DNA of 36,435 nucleotides from Oscillospiraceae bacterium (GCA_017521325.1 JAFXCV010000009.1:1-36435); one strand, 5' to 3'. Positions 15,711 to 24,435 are shown, counted from the stretch's first letter. Notes: generated from the sequence alone by a model not told the origin. Numbers and translations are program-made.

Positions 15711-15744
15711 AAAGAAAAGAGCTGCCCTGCAAAAGCAGGACAGC
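15711..15744 (-). terminator. Intrinsic terminator of the GH16 gene
   Basis: Leftward GCTGTCCTGC/GCAGGGCAGC (15744-15735 with 15730-15721), TTTT loop, then TCTTTTCTTT. The one non-Watson-Crick pair is U-G in leftward RNA but C-A in rightward RNA, which supports leftward function. Confidence 0.8.
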
Positions 15745-15799
15745 CTCAAAGAGAAGTAACATAAAGGAGATATTATGAATTCGGTTTCTTGCACAATGC

Positions 15800-17242
15800 T
15801 TACTTGATTTCCTCAACACGAACGTTTGCAAGATAAACGGTTGCGGTTGAGCCTCTGTGTCCGAGATTGAATTCCAGACGACCGTTGGGGTCATTTCTGT
15901 CATTCATATCAAACTCATAGGTAAAGGTCTTCTTTTCCGTCGGAACGGTCAGAGTGGTATCCTGCAAATAGCGGATCCAGCCTGCTGTCGGTGCAGAAAC
16001 GCAGACTACAATATCACGTTCCTCATCAGCCCATGCGTCAAAGGTCACACGGTATTTCTTGCCCTTGATCATCGGCAGCTCGGGCTGCACGAGCTGTACG
16101 GAATAATCCACCGTACCCTCTGCCTCGGATGTGATCACCATCATGTTGTCACGAATTTCAGCAGCGCCCTCGCCGCCCTCAAACAGCAGGAACTTCCAGT
16201 TGATGTCATCTGTCAGATCTTCCTTCTCGGAGAAATCACCGTTGTAAATGAAGTTGCCGTCCTCAAGTGCCTCACGGTAATTGGTTTCAGGCTTCTTGAC
16301 ATTGGTATCATATTCGGGTTTCTGGTAAACACGAACATAGTCAATCTCAAATTCTGCCTTGTCAAAATCCGTTGTTTCATCGGGATTGCCCGGCCATGTG
16401 CCGCCTACAGCCAGATTCATCTGTACGAAGAAGGGCTGATTGAACGGTGCGGGATATGGCTTTTCATCCTCGCCATTGACGGCTGAGAACCAGTCATTTA
16501 CTGTGTGGTAATGCTCACCGTCAATGTAGAAGCGCATCTCCCCCGGCTCCCACTCAACGGAGAATTCATGGAAAGAATCTGCGTAGGAACCATTCTCCAG
16601 AACAACAGTCCCCTGCTGCTCTGCATGCGGCTCACCGTAATGGACTGTACCATATGCAGTGTCAACACTGCTGCCGAGCACTTCCATAATGTCGATCTCA
16701 CCGCACTTGGGCCACTGACCGTAGAACTGCTCATCCTGCGGCATCATCCAGATTGCGGGCCACAGTCCCTGTCCTTCCGGAACCTTTGCACTGACAACGA
16801 CCTTACCGTACATGAAATCCTTCTTGTTCTGGGAATTCACCTTACCGGAGGTGTAGTAATCCGCACCATCCTTTTCGGTCTTGATCGCCTTAAGAATCAG
16901 CTTACCGTCACGCACGAAGACATTGTCCGTGGATGTGGTATATTCCTGCAGTTCCTGATTCGTCCAGCCCGGCTCACGAACTTCACGAGTCCAGATGGTT
17001 TCATCCAGTTCATCGCCGTCGAACTCGTCATGCCAGAGCAGGTTATAGCCTTCAATCTCCGGAACCTCATCGGACGGCTTCTCAGTCGCAGCTTCAGTGG
17101 TTTCCTCCGTTGTTTCTTCTGTTGTTTCAGCAGCGGTGGTTTCCGTGGGCTTGGTTTCCTCATCGGATGTTGTATTTGCGGGGCTGCAGCCGGTCAGCAG
17201 GACAAATGCTGCACACAGCGCACAGATCTTCTTGATATTCAT
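15800..17242 (-). CDS. GH16 beta-glucanase lipoprotein (laminarinase-like)
   Basis: A 480-residue lipoprotein. The signal peptide ends in LLTGC, so the mature protein is anchored to the membrane. A Thr/Glu-rich linker (about 25-60) leads to the GH16 domain (about 65-315) starting with LLWHDEFDGDELD. The catalytic motif is EIDIME with Glu182 nucleophile, Asp184 and Glu187 acid/base; the extra residue before the last Glu (beta-bulge) is typical of laminarinase-type GH16 rather than classical lichenases. Residues about 330-480 look like a CBM4-like carbohydrate-binding module. It probably cleaves beta-1,3- or mixed-linkage glucan at the cell surface. The ATG follows AAGGAGGAATTGAA. Unlike its neighbours it has no dockerin, so it is cell-bound, not cellulosomal. 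Confidence 0.92.
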   Translation of the reverse strand: MNIKKICALCAAFVLLTGCSPANTTSDEETKPTETTAAETTEETTEETTEAATEKPSDEVPEIEGYNLLWHDEFDGDELDETIWTREVREPGWTNQELQEYTTSTDNVFVRDGKLILKAIKTEKDGADYYTSGKVNSQNKKDFMYGKVVVSAKVPEGQGLWPAIWMMPQDEQFYGQWPKCGEIDIMEVLGSSVDTAYGTVHYGEPHAEQQGTVVLENGSYADSFHEFSVEWEPGEMRFYIDGEHYHTVNDWFSAVNGEDEKPYPAPFNQPFFVQMNLAVGGTWPGNPDETTDFDKAEFEIDYVRVYQKPEYDTNVKKPETNYREALEDGNFIYNGDFSEKEDLTDDINWKFLLFEGGEGAAEIRDNMMVITSEAEGTVDYSVQLVQPELPMIKGKKYRVTFDAWADEERDIVVCVSAPTAGWIRYLQDTTLTVPTEKKTFTYEFDMNDRNDPNGRLEFNLGHRGSTATVYLANVRVEEIK

Positions 17243-17595
17243 TTCAATTCCTCCTTGGTGTGTCAGTAATGTCATCAACCCGAAAGCTTTGACCGCAGTT
17301 CATGCCCCTGCGCTCTTTGATGGTTTATGTGTAATTCCCCATCCCCCCGTTTCAAGTTGATGACGCTCACTGGCTTAGGGGTACATGCTTTATGCTTTCA
17401 TTATATCGTGGATTCCGTCTGCTTTATATCATTTAATTGACATTTCTATCATTTCTTTGAACTAATTACAGAATGTAACATCTGCAAGAAATATTATCGA
17501 AATTCTTTTCAAATAATATCCAATATTATTCAAATTTGGTTGTTATATAAATAGAGAGGAATCACTCTTTCACGCAACACAAAGGAGGTATCATT
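17243..17595. promoter_or_regulatory. Divergent intergenic region of GH16 and dockerin-propeptide genes
   Basis: No gene. A leftward TATAAT at 17405-17400 could be the -10 box of the GH16 gene, though the -35 at the right distance is poor, suggesting an activator. The rightward gene has a TATATAAAT stretch near 17545 with no clear -35, and an unusually strong ribosome site AAAGGAGGT (17582-17590). Confidence 0.4.
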
Positions 17596-19206
17596 ATGAA
17601 CATCAAAAGAAGAACACTTGCACTACTTTCTGCTGCAGCGTTAGGAATTATGTCGGCAAATTTTTCTGCTTCCGCACTGACACAGGAAATCCCGCCCGAC
17701 TGGATTCCGAACAGCTTTGCGCAGGCAATGCAATTTGAAAACACCTATGGAAAACACCACATTGGAGAGGACGGACTGATCTGCTGTGTCCGCAAGGAGC
17801 AGATCGGCAAGAATGATTATGAGATCGGTACCGACGGCAGCACTGCGAATCATACAGTAATATCGCAAGATTTCTACGAATTTGCAATGCCCGAAAAGCC
17901 CGATAAATCGGATACCGAAAGTTATGATGCATATCTGAAAGCGCTTGAAGAATTAGGACTGACGGAATTTGAAGCGGAGCATCCTATGTCGGTTGGCTTC
18001 CGCTATGAGGTCATCGTATACAGACCCTTGTCCGAAGGAACGCTCAGACTTGACTGGTCTGCGGGATTTGACCACTCGAATCCGAATGCGGTAATGGAAT
18101 TTGACATTGCAGAGGGTGGAACGATCACACAGACGGATCTGAGCGCATGGCTGCCCGACAGCATCACGGAATGGGAGAAATTTCACGCCGCCAACAAGGG
18201 CGTGAACATCATGGACGGCTATATTGTGTACTGCGGTCAGGTTGCACATGACGGCGGCTATCAGCTATATACCGAGCAGAATGGCGCTGGACGGGCAGAA
18301 CTGATTCAGGATTATTCCGTCAGCCGCACCACGCTCACGGCATTTGGCGGCGGATTGACCAACACCATCATGGTCTACAAGCCCCTCACGCCCGGCAAGA
18401 TCTCACTGAATTTCACAGAAAAGCGTGAATGGGAAACGGAAGTACTCTCTGAAACGACACAGTATTATGAAATCGGCAAAGACCTTTCAATTCAGGAGAT
18501 CAGCGAAGCGGCGTTTGAACCGAAGCTTATGGGCGACTGCAATCTTGATGGTAAATTCTCCGTCACCGATATCGTCATGTTCCAGAAATGGCTGCTGGGC
18601 GACGGAACTCTTGCAAGTGCAAAGAATGTGGACATGAATGATGACAGCGTGGTCAATGTGTTTGATTTAGCATTCATGAAGAAGCTGCTGACAGAGGATA
18701 AGGCAATGCCGCTGATCAAGTATTCTCAGGGAGAAGTCACACCGAAGGAGAGCGCTGTGCTGTATGACATGCTTGAGCGTGACTATCCCGACATGGATTT
18801 TTCGGATTTCACCTTTGTCCATGACCCCGACCATCCGCTTGCAAGCTATTTCAATGGCAAGCTGTTTTCCATTTACTACAAGGATATTCTGCTGCATGGC
18901 TACGGCAATATCAACTGCGATGAAAATGTCTATGCCGTTGTTGGCAAGTCCGATACCGTCAATTTCGTAGTTGATCCCAAGCTGTTCACAGAAGTTGATA
19001 CAGAACAGGAAATTCTGTCGGGTTGGGATGTTCTGCCCACCTGCATTGATACAGAAGAGCCGAAACTGATTATCTATGTGGATGCACTTGGAGAAAATCC
19101 TCCAAGGCTTGCTTACAGAGCTGTAGGCATCAACGGTTATGAGGAATATATTCTCGATGCCGTGACGGGAGAGGAAATTATCTATATTCCGTATACTGTA
19201 ATTTGA
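17596..19206 (+). CDS. Secreted protein with central dockerin and a propeptide-like C-terminus
   Basis: A 536-residue secreted protein, function unknown. Signal peptide about 1-28. Residues about 30-305 seem to be two related beta-rich units: VIVYRPLSEGTLRLDW near residue 145 and IMVYKPLTPGKISLNF near 260 correspond, as do PPDWIP and LPDSIT openings. A type I dockerin lies at 312-372, with DCNLDGKFSVTD and DMNDDSVVNVFD. Residues about 378-536 resemble the FTP/PepSY propeptide of thermolysin-type (M4) proteases: YYKDILLHGYGNINCDEN, then LAYRAVGINGYEEYILDAVTGEEI. No protease domain follows. Such propeptides are intramolecular chaperones and inhibitors, so a cellulosome-bound inhibitor or chaperone is conceivable, but this is inference from resemblance. 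Confidence 0.8.
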   Translation: MNIKRRTLALLSAAALGIMSANFSASALTQEIPPDWIPNSFAQAMQFENTYGKHHIGEDGLICCVRKEQIGKNDYEIGTDGSTANHTVISQDFYEFAMPEKPDKSDTESYDAYLKALEELGLTEFEAEHPMSVGFRYEVIVYRPLSEGTLRLDWSAGFDHSNPNAVMEFDIAEGGTITQTDLSAWLPDSITEWEKFHAANKGVNIMDGYIVYCGQVAHDGGYQLYTEQNGAGRAELIQDYSVSRTTLTAFGGGLTNTIMVYKPLTPGKISLNFTEKREWETEVLSETTQYYEIGKDLSIQEISEAAFEPKLMGDCNLDGKFSVTDIVMFQKWLLGDGTLASAKNVDMNDDSVVNVFDLAFMKKLLTEDKAMPLIKYSQGEVTPKESAVLYDMLERDYPDMDFSDFTFVHDPDHPLASYFNGKLFSIYYKDILLHGYGNINCDENVYAVVGKSDTVNFVVDPKLFTEVDTEQEILSGWDVLPTCIDTEEPKLIIYVDALGENPPRLAYRAVGINGYEEYILDAVTGEEIIYIPYTVI

Positions 19207-19237
19207 GTGATGGGCTTGGCTTGTTGATAAAGTAATT

Positions 19238-19534
19238 TTGTGCCCAAGGGCACAAAGGAAGGCTTTATGCAATAGAAAAGTAAGGGGCACTTTTTTGCAA
19301 AAAAGTGCCCCTCTCCAAAAAACAGTCCACCGGACTGTTTTTTGAATTCACCCCTGAAAAAAGCGACGGCTTAAAGAAATTTCGCTCACTGCGGTGAGCG
19401 ACAAGGGGACTCTGTCCCCTTGACCCCTGCCAGCCTTTTGAAAAAGGCTGGACCGAAAACTTTTAAGCTGCCTCCGGCGCAGCAAAAATCGTTTTTCAAT
19501 TGACTAAGCCCATCTGCCAAAGGCAGATGGGCTT
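19238..19534. repeat. Cluster of seven hairpins in a gene-free gap
   Basis: No gene is visible. Successive perfect or near-perfect inverted repeats are: TTTGTGCCC/GGGCACAAA (19237-19256); a 14-bp pair AGGGGCACTTTTTT with its complement (19283-19312, 2-nt loop); a 12-bp pair AAAAAACAGTCC/GGACTGTTTTTT (19317-19343); CGCTCAC/GTGAGCG (19383-19400); CAAGGGGAC/GTCCCCTTG (19402-19422); CCAGCCTTTT/AAAAGGCTGG (19430-19451); and AAGCCCATCTGCC/GGCAGATGGGCTT (19506-19534). The second and third can end transcription in either direction. The composite resembles intergenic repeats seen in clostridial genomes; its function is unknown to me. Confidence 0.7.
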
Positions 19535-19544
19535 CACTATTCCC

Positions 19545-20057
19545 CTATTGATCGAGAACAAACCGCCAGGGCTTGTTCTTCCAGATTTCGCCTGCATAAT
19601 CAATTCCGACACGCACATCCGTATGGTAGGTGCAGGGCATGCCGTCATCCTCAATCCAAAGCTCCTCACTTGTCAGAAAGCTGTCGCCGTTAAATCGCTT
19701 ATCCACCTGTAGATATTTTGTCAGCTTTGCGGGGCCATTGTGCGTCACACCAGCACGCAGAAGCACGCCCTGCGGCTGCTCGGATTCTCCCGTGATGACG
19801 TTCATCAGATAATGCATTCCATAACAGAGATAGACATAGATCACGCCGCTTTCCCGATAAAGCATCTCCGTGCGTGGGGTTCTGCCCTTTGACGCATGAC
19901 AGGCAAGATCCTCCGTGCCACGGTATGCCTCGGTTTCGGCAATTTTCTCACGCAGGATTGTGCCGTCGGGCAGACGGCGCACGAGGATTTTGCCGACAAG
20001 ATCGGGCGCAACCTCCAAGCAGTCACGGTGAAAAAAGGCTTCGTCCAGTCGTTTCAT
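19545..20057 (-). CDS. DNA-3-methyladenine glycosylase (AAG/Mpg family)
   Basis: A 170-residue base-excision repair enzyme of the AAG family, which removes alkylated purines such as 3-methyladenine and hypoxanthine. It shows LVGKILVRR near the N-terminus, the catalytic region IAETEAYRGTEDLACHAS (Glu of ETEAY activates water), GVIYVYLCYGMHYLMNV with the base-intercalating Tyr segment, GVLLRAG and the C-terminal VRVGIDYAGEIWKNKPWRF. The length is slightly short of the typical 190-200. The start at 20057 has AAAGGAG upstream; the in-frame codon 24 bases earlier would abut the upstream stop. It lies 24 bases downstream of rqcH and is probably in its operon. Confidence 0.95.
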   Translation of the reverse strand: MKRLDEAFFHRDCLEVAPDLVGKILVRRLPDGTILREKIAETEAYRGTEDLACHASKGRTPRTEMLYRESGVIYVYLCYGMHYLMNVITGESEQPQGVLLRAGVTHNGPAKLTKYLQVDKRFNGDSFLTSEELWIEDDGMPCTYHTDVRVGIDYAGEIWKNKPWRFVLDQ

Positions 20058-20081
20058 GGATACTCCTTTCAAGGGCTGCAC

Positions 20082-21830
20082 CTACTGCGCAAGCTTTTCG
20101 CAAAGTGCGGCATCGGGCTTGACATAGATGGTCTGCTGGTTTGAGAAAATCACCATGCCCGGCTTTGCTCCGGCGGGCTTTTTCACAAATTTGACTCTGC
20201 AAAAATCCACGGGAACCTGTGCCGAATCCCTTGCCTTGCTGTGATACGCCGCAAGCATCGCCGCCTGTCGGATGGCGGTTTCAGTCGGCTCCATGCCGTC
20301 GGTCACAAGGATCACATGGGAACCGGGGATGTTCTGCGTGTGCAGCCAGAGATCCTGCTTTGCTGCCTGCTTGGTGGTGAGCAGGTCATTCTGGCGGTTG
20401 TTCCTGCCGACAAGAATCATGAATCCATCCTCGGAGCGATAGACCATGGGGGGCTGCTGCTTGGGCGGCTTTTGTCGGGCATTCCGTTTCTTGCTGTAGC
20501 CCTGTTCATACAGTTCCTCACGCAAAAGCAACAGATCCGCCTCACTCTCCGCACGGCTGAGAACATCGAACACGCTTTCTAAATACACAAGCTCCTGCTC
20601 GCCCTGCGCAATTTGCTCCGCAAGCTTTTCCTTCGCCGTTGCCGCCTTACGGTAGAGCGTGTAATAACGCTGCGCATTCTGCGACGGGGTGAGATTGACC
20701 TGCAAGGGGATTGTGATCTGTGCGCAGTTTTCGTCGTAGTAATTCTCGACAACTGCCACCGTATCGCCCTTTTGCAGACGGTAGAGATTTGCAGAAAGCA
20801 GCTCCCCGTAAAGCCTGTTCTGCTCCATTTTATCCGTCTGTGCGAGCTCCTCACGCTGATTGGCAAGTTTTCTGCTCACTCGTTCCAGTCTTGTCATCAC
20901 CAGTCGGAATAGGTCGTTTGCACGCTGTTTCATGCGAGCGTGCAGGTCACGCTTTGCATAGAATTCATCCAGTGCCGCACTCGCACTCTCCATCGGGCGA
21001 ACCACCATCAATGCGCCGTACTGCTCGGGGCGCAGGAAGCAATAATCCTTCAGCTGTCCTTCCGGTGTCTGGAGAATCGAAAAGCTGTACTTCCTTGTTC
21101 TGAGCATTTCCGCTGTGCGGTGCAGTGCAAATAGCAGCCGTTCACGCTGCGTCTGCGTCATTTCGTGAGTTCGGACGGAATCGCCCTTGCAGACATAGTA
21201 TGCCCATTCCCTTGCAAGCAAGGGAGATACGCCCTCAAAAATCTGTACCAATGCCTTATCAAGCGCCGTGCCCGACGCAAGAAGCAGGGCGGAAATGATG
21301 GTATCATCATCCGTTTCCATAAAATTCAGACGTCTGCTGCGATGCGGCATTTCATAGGGAAAACCAGGAAGTATCACACGTTCCCTTGTGACATCCGCAT
21401 TGCGTTTCAGACTGTCGATGATCTTTCCTTCCTGATCGGTCAGGATACAGTTGGAATAACGTCCCATGACCTCGCATACAAGCGTCAGCTGCACACGGTC
21501 GCCAAGTTCGTTGACGCATTCAAAATCAAGGAACAGAATGCGTTCCAGACCATCCTGACGGACGGCAAGAAGCTTTCCGCCGCCGAGATGCTTACGCAGC
21601 AGCATGCAGAACATGGGCGGTACTGCGGGATTTTCAATGGAAACTTCCGTCAGGTGAAGACGTGCGCTGTCACCTGCTGTGCTGATGAGGAGCTTCTGCA
21701 TCCCCTCTCTCCCACGCAGATGGATCACAATTTCATCACGGGACGGCTGGTGGAGCTTGTCCACCCTTGTGCCGACAAGCGCTTCGATTTCCTGTTTCAC
21801 TGCATATAAATATGCACCGTCAAATGCCAT
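20082..21830 (-). CDS. rqcH: RqcH (Rqc2/NEMF-like, NFACT) ribosome quality-control protein
   Basis: A 582-residue NFACT protein of usual length, formerly annotated fibronectin-binding protein FbpA. The NFACT-N domain starts MAFDGAYLYAVKQEIE and contains DEIVIHLRG and PPMFCMLLRKHL. Residues about 270-430 are a helical coiled coil, followed by NFACT-R from about 450 with GFMILVGRNNRQNDLLTT and the DLWLHTQNIPGSHVIL stretch. RqcH binds the obstructed 50S subunit with peptidyl-tRNA and recruits tRNA-Ala to add C-terminal alanine tails, marking the nascent chain for degradation. AGGAGG precedes the ATG. It stands in a run of leftward housekeeping genes. Confidence 0.95.
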   Translation of the reverse strand: MAFDGAYLYAVKQEIEALVGTRVDKLHQPSRDEIVIHLRGREGMQKLLISTAGDSARLHLTEVSIENPAVPPMFCMLLRKHLGGGKLLAVRQDGLERILFLDFECVNELGDRVQLTLVCEVMGRYSNCILTDQEGKIIDSLKRNADVTRERVILPGFPYEMPHRSRRLNFMETDDDTIISALLLASGTALDKALVQIFEGVSPLLAREWAYYVCKGDSVRTHEMTQTQRERLLFALHRTAEMLRTRKYSFSILQTPEGQLKDYCFLRPEQYGALMVVRPMESASAALDEFYAKRDLHARMKQRANDLFRLVMTRLERVSRKLANQREELAQTDKMEQNRLYGELLSANLYRLQKGDTVAVVENYYDENCAQITIPLQVNLTPSQNAQRYYTLYRKAATAKEKLAEQIAQGEQELVYLESVFDVLSRAESEADLLLLREELYEQGYSKKRNARQKPPKQQPPMVYRSEDGFMILVGRNNRQNDLLTTKQAAKQDLWLHTQNIPGSHVILVTDGMEPTETAIRQAAMLAAYHSKARDSAQVPVDFCRVKFVKKPAGAKPGMVIFSNQQTIYVKPDAALCEKLAQ

Positions 21831-21844
21831 GGGGATTCCTCCTG

Positions 21845-22671
21845 CTATTTTCTATGGTAAATCAGAATTTCAAATTCCGTTTGCGTCGTCAGGCGTTCCA
21901 GTGCCGCAAGACGGCTGCGCTCCTTTTCGCCAGTGCGGTAGGCGTAGGGCGTCATGCTGAATAAATCGGCGATATCCTGTGGATTTTCCAGAATAATTTC
22001 CTTCTTCGCCGTCAGCTTATCCGTAAATGCGAAGCCCTCCAGTTCGTAATCCTTCACGGAATTCTCATAGGGCTTGTCATAGACCGCACATTTGAGCTCC
22101 CAGAGATGCTTTGCCGCAGGGATTGCCATGACAAGACATCCGTCGGATTTCAGCACACGGCGGAATTCTTCACCGCAGTACGGAGCAAAAATACTCAGCA
22201 CCATGTCACAGCGTTCGGACTGCACAGGCAGATGGAATACGCTGCCGACGGCATAATCCACTGCTTATCACTGCGTGCGGCAAGATCTGCCGCAGTCTTG
22301 GAAATATCCACACCGTAGAAAGCAGCGCTTCGTCCAAGCTGCGCCATAGTTTCTCGCACTCCCTTAGTATAATACCCCTCTCCGCAGCCTGCATCCAGAA
22401 GCACGCCGTTTTCGGGCAGATATGCTTTTGCCGCCGTACTGAGAGATTCCAACAGGTGCGCATAGTATCCCTTATTCAGGAAATTTCGCCTTGCACGGAC
22501 CATATCGGGATTATCTCCCGGCAATTTCGCATTCTGCCGATTCGACGGCAGCAGATGCACATAACCGCTTCTGCCTCTGTCAAAGCTGTGGTTTGTTTCG
22601 CAGCGCAGGCTCTTTTCTGCGGAATACAGGGGCTTCCCACAAACGGGGCAGCTCCAGATCGAATCAGACAT
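21845..22671 (-). pseudogene. rlmA-like 23S rRNA guanine-N1 methyltransferase, frameshifted
   Basis: Two overlapping frames together give one RlmA-type methyltransferase of about 275 residues. The first (from 22671) has the N-terminal zinc finger CPVCGKPL and CETNHSFDRGRSGYVHLL, then the SAM motif LLDAGCGEGYYTKG and FYGVDISKTAADLAAR, after which it runs out of frame. The second frame resumes near 22261 with DYAVGSVFHLPVQSERCDMVLSIFAPYCG and continues to the expected end. Homology breaks at AAGCAGTGGATTATG (minus strand, near 22250-22265), consistent with loss of a single base. Either the gene is inactivated or this is a sequencing error. The start overlaps the Nif3-like gene by 8 bases. RlmA methylates G745 or G748 of 23S rRNA. 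Confidence 0.85.
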
Positions 22672-23428
22672 ACGCAACCGGATCGCCGCCTTCCCATTCT
22701 GTGACTGTCAGCATCGGGAATTTCTCACGCAGCTTTTCCGCAAGTGCGCTGACCATCACAACCTCCGTATGATAATGACCGCAGTCGATCAGACTAATTC
22801 CCAGATCCTTTGCGGCGTACCAGCGGTCATGCTTGACATCGCCTGTCAGGAGTGCGTCGCATTTTCCTGCGATTTCTTCAAGGAAGGAAGAACCCGAACC
22901 ACTGCAAATGCCGAGGGTCGCAATTTCTTTTCCGCTGTCACTGTAACGAACAACGGTGCAGCCAAGCATTTCCTTGACGCTCTGTGCAAGTGACGAAGCT
23001 GCCATGGGTTCTGTGAGCGTGACGATTCTGCCAATGCCCGAATCATCCAGAGGCTGCACGTCATTTTCAACTGCAAGCGTTTCACAGAGCTTGGAAACAA
23101 GAATGTCGTTAATGCCATCCTGTGCCATATCAAGCGGCGTATGTGTGCAGATGGCTGCAATTCCGTTTGTAATCATACCATAAACAGGATGCTCCACCGG
23201 AATGCTGCGCAGAGGCGAGAAAATGACAGGATGATGTGCAATCACAAGATCGCATCCAAGCTCCGCAGCCTTTGCTGAAGTTTCTGCGGAAATATCCAAT
23301 GTCACCATGACATGGCGTACCTCCTGCCAAGGAGAACCGACGAGCAGCCCCGAATTATCCCATTTTTCCTGTGATGCAAACGGTGCAATTTTGTCCAGAT
23401 ACTGATAAATATCCCCTACTGTGATCAT
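22664..23428 (-). CDS. Nif3-like dinuclear metal-centre protein (YqfO/YbgI type)
   Basis: A 254-residue Nif3-like protein. The metal-binding residues are visible in VIAHHPVIFSP (two His), ICTHTPLDMA (His, Asp) and near the C-terminus DCGHYHTEVV (His and Glu). It lacks the inserted central domain of the longer Bacillus YqfO. The family forms toroidal hexamers with two metal ions; annotated as GTP cyclohydrolase 1 type 2 homologue, but the physiological role is unsettled. Its ATG overlaps the trmK stop by 4 bases. The trmK-Nif3 pair is widely conserved in Firmicutes, usually near a sigma factor gene. Confidence 0.95.
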   Translation of the reverse strand: MITVGDIYQYLDKIAPFASQEKWDNSGLLVGSPWQEVRHVMVTLDISAETSAKAAELGCDLVIAHHPVIFSPLRSIPVEHPVYGMITNGIAAICTHTPLDMAQDGINDILVSKLCETLAVENDVQPLDDSGIGRIVTLTEPMAASSLAQSVKEMLGCTVVRYSDSGKEIATLGICSGSGSSFLEEIAGKCDALLTGDVKHDRWYAAKDLGISLIDCGHYHTEVVMVSALAEKLREKFPMLTVTEWEGGDPVAYV

Positions 23429-24096
23429 TTCCGTACTCCTTCCATTGCAAGGCGAATTGCCTCGGCGGTTTCTTCAAATTCCGATGCATCCATTCCTGCC
23501 TGCTTTCTGCCATCCCTCGACATGCACACGACATCATACTGCCGCTGTGCATAGGCAAGGCAATCGGGATTTGTCAGATCCATTTTTCCAAGGCGGATGC
23601 ATGCAGGATCGGGCGTTTCTCTTACACCCGTATACAGCACCGTCATGACTGCATAGAGAAATTTTCCGTCTTTAATGCAGGTTTCCTTTTCAATGGCAAA
23701 GCCATTTTCATACAGCCATTTACGCAGAAGATCCGCTTTTGACATAGGCTGCAGCACAAGATTGATGTTTTCCAGCGAAAAAGGGCAAGTTTCCAGAATA
23801 TGCACCATTGTTTCGCCGCCCATGCCTGCAATGACAATATCCGTCAAGCCTTCTGAGGGCACGTTAACAAGTCCATCCGAGAGGATGGTTGAGATCTGTT
23901 CAGAAAGTCCGTACTTCTGAATGGTACGCTGTGCTGCCAGCAGAGGGCCTTCGCCAATATCGGAGGCGATCACAGATTCCGCAATCCCCTGCGTGATCAG
24001 ATGCACCGCAAGCAGAGCATGATCGGTTCCGACATCACAGACAAGTGCACCATTTTTTATGAATTTCGCACATGCTTCCAATCTTGGATTGAGCAT
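23425..24096 (-). CDS. trmK: tRNA (adenine-22-N1)-methyltransferase TrmK
   Basis: A 223-residue SAM-dependent methyltransferase that makes m1A22 in the D arm of certain tRNAs. The SAM motif is LVCDVGTDHALLAVHL (about residues 18-33), with ASDIGEGPLLAAQ and the DIVIAGMGGETMVHIL catalytic segment (GMGG near residue 92). The N-terminus RLEACAKFI matches the family's RL-x-x-[IV]-x-x-[FL]. Coupled to the Nif3-like gene by ATGA overlap. The next gene upstream is 67 bases away, beyond a hairpin at 24125-24152, so this may start a separate unit. Confidence 0.94.
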   Translation of the reverse strand: MLNPRLEACAKFIKNGALVCDVGTDHALLAVHLITQGIAESVIASDIGEGPLLAAQRTIQKYGLSEQISTILSDGLVNVPSEGLTDIVIAGMGGETMVHILETCPFSLENINLVLQPMSKADLLRKWLYENGFAIEKETCIKDGKFLYAVMTVLYTGVRETPDPACIRLGKMDLTNPDCLAYAQRQYDVVCMSRDGRKQAGMDASEFEETAEAIRLAMEGVRK

Positions 24097-24117
24097 ACAT
24101 CATCATCCTCACTTAGC

Positions 24118-24152
24118 ATAAAATGGGGCTGCGGCAGAATCACCGCAGTCCC
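24118..24152 (-). terminator. Terminator of the DUF1858 gene
   Basis: Leftward GGGACTGCGG/CCGCAGCCCC (24152-24143 with 24134-24125, one mismatch), 8-nt loop, followed by ATTTTAT. Moderate strength. Confidence 0.65.
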
Positions 24153-24162
24153 TTTCTGTTGA

Positions 24163-24369
24163 TTATTTACTTGCAAAATGTGCCTGAAGCTTTGCGACGA
24201 GTTCCTCAGGATCCACGCCATGTACTGCGCATGCCTGTGCAAGTGTTTCGCCTCTTGCAGACGGACAGCCGAGGCAGTGCATGCCCATTTCCAGAAAATA
24301 CGGTGCAACTTCGAAATCTGCATCCAGAATATCACCGATTACAGTATCCTTTGTTACTTCAAATGCCAT
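24163..24369 (-). CDS. DUF1858 (redox disulfide domain) protein
   Basis: A 68-residue protein of the DUF1858 family, also described as hybrid-cluster-protein-associated redox disulfide domain. It has VTKDTVIGDILDADFEVAPYFLEMGMHCLGCPSA-type arrangement with two Cys in MHCLGCPS (CxxC, about residues 31-34), then a helical AAC-containing end. Alone or fused, these domains are thought to take part in thiol or electron transfer; the partner is unknown. AAGGAGG precedes the ATG. No hybrid cluster protein is in the window. Confidence 0.9.
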   Translation of the reverse strand: MAFEVTKDTVIGDILDADFEVAPYFLEMGMHCLGCPSARGETLAQACAVHGVDPEELVAKLQAHFASK

Positions 24370-24395
24370 AGGACATCCTCCTTATTTTTGATGCA

Positions 24396-24422
24396 GAAAG
24401 CACAGCATACCGCTGTGCTTTC
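24396..24422 (-). terminator. Probable terminator of the zinc-ribbon gene
   Basis: An 11-bp stem GAAAGCACAGC/GCTGTGCTTTC (24396-24406 with 24412-24422) lies 14 bases past the stop. The leftward T tract is weak, so efficiency is uncertain. Confidence 0.55.
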
Positions 24423-24435
24423 AGATAAAACCGAA

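Noticed and set aside
15775..15807. Ten-codon reading frame with a strong ribosome site (AAAGGAG, ATG)
   Set aside because: It overlaps the 3' end of the GH16 gene, has no promoter on that strand, and lies after the glnA terminator; probably chance, though noted because the ribosome site is good.
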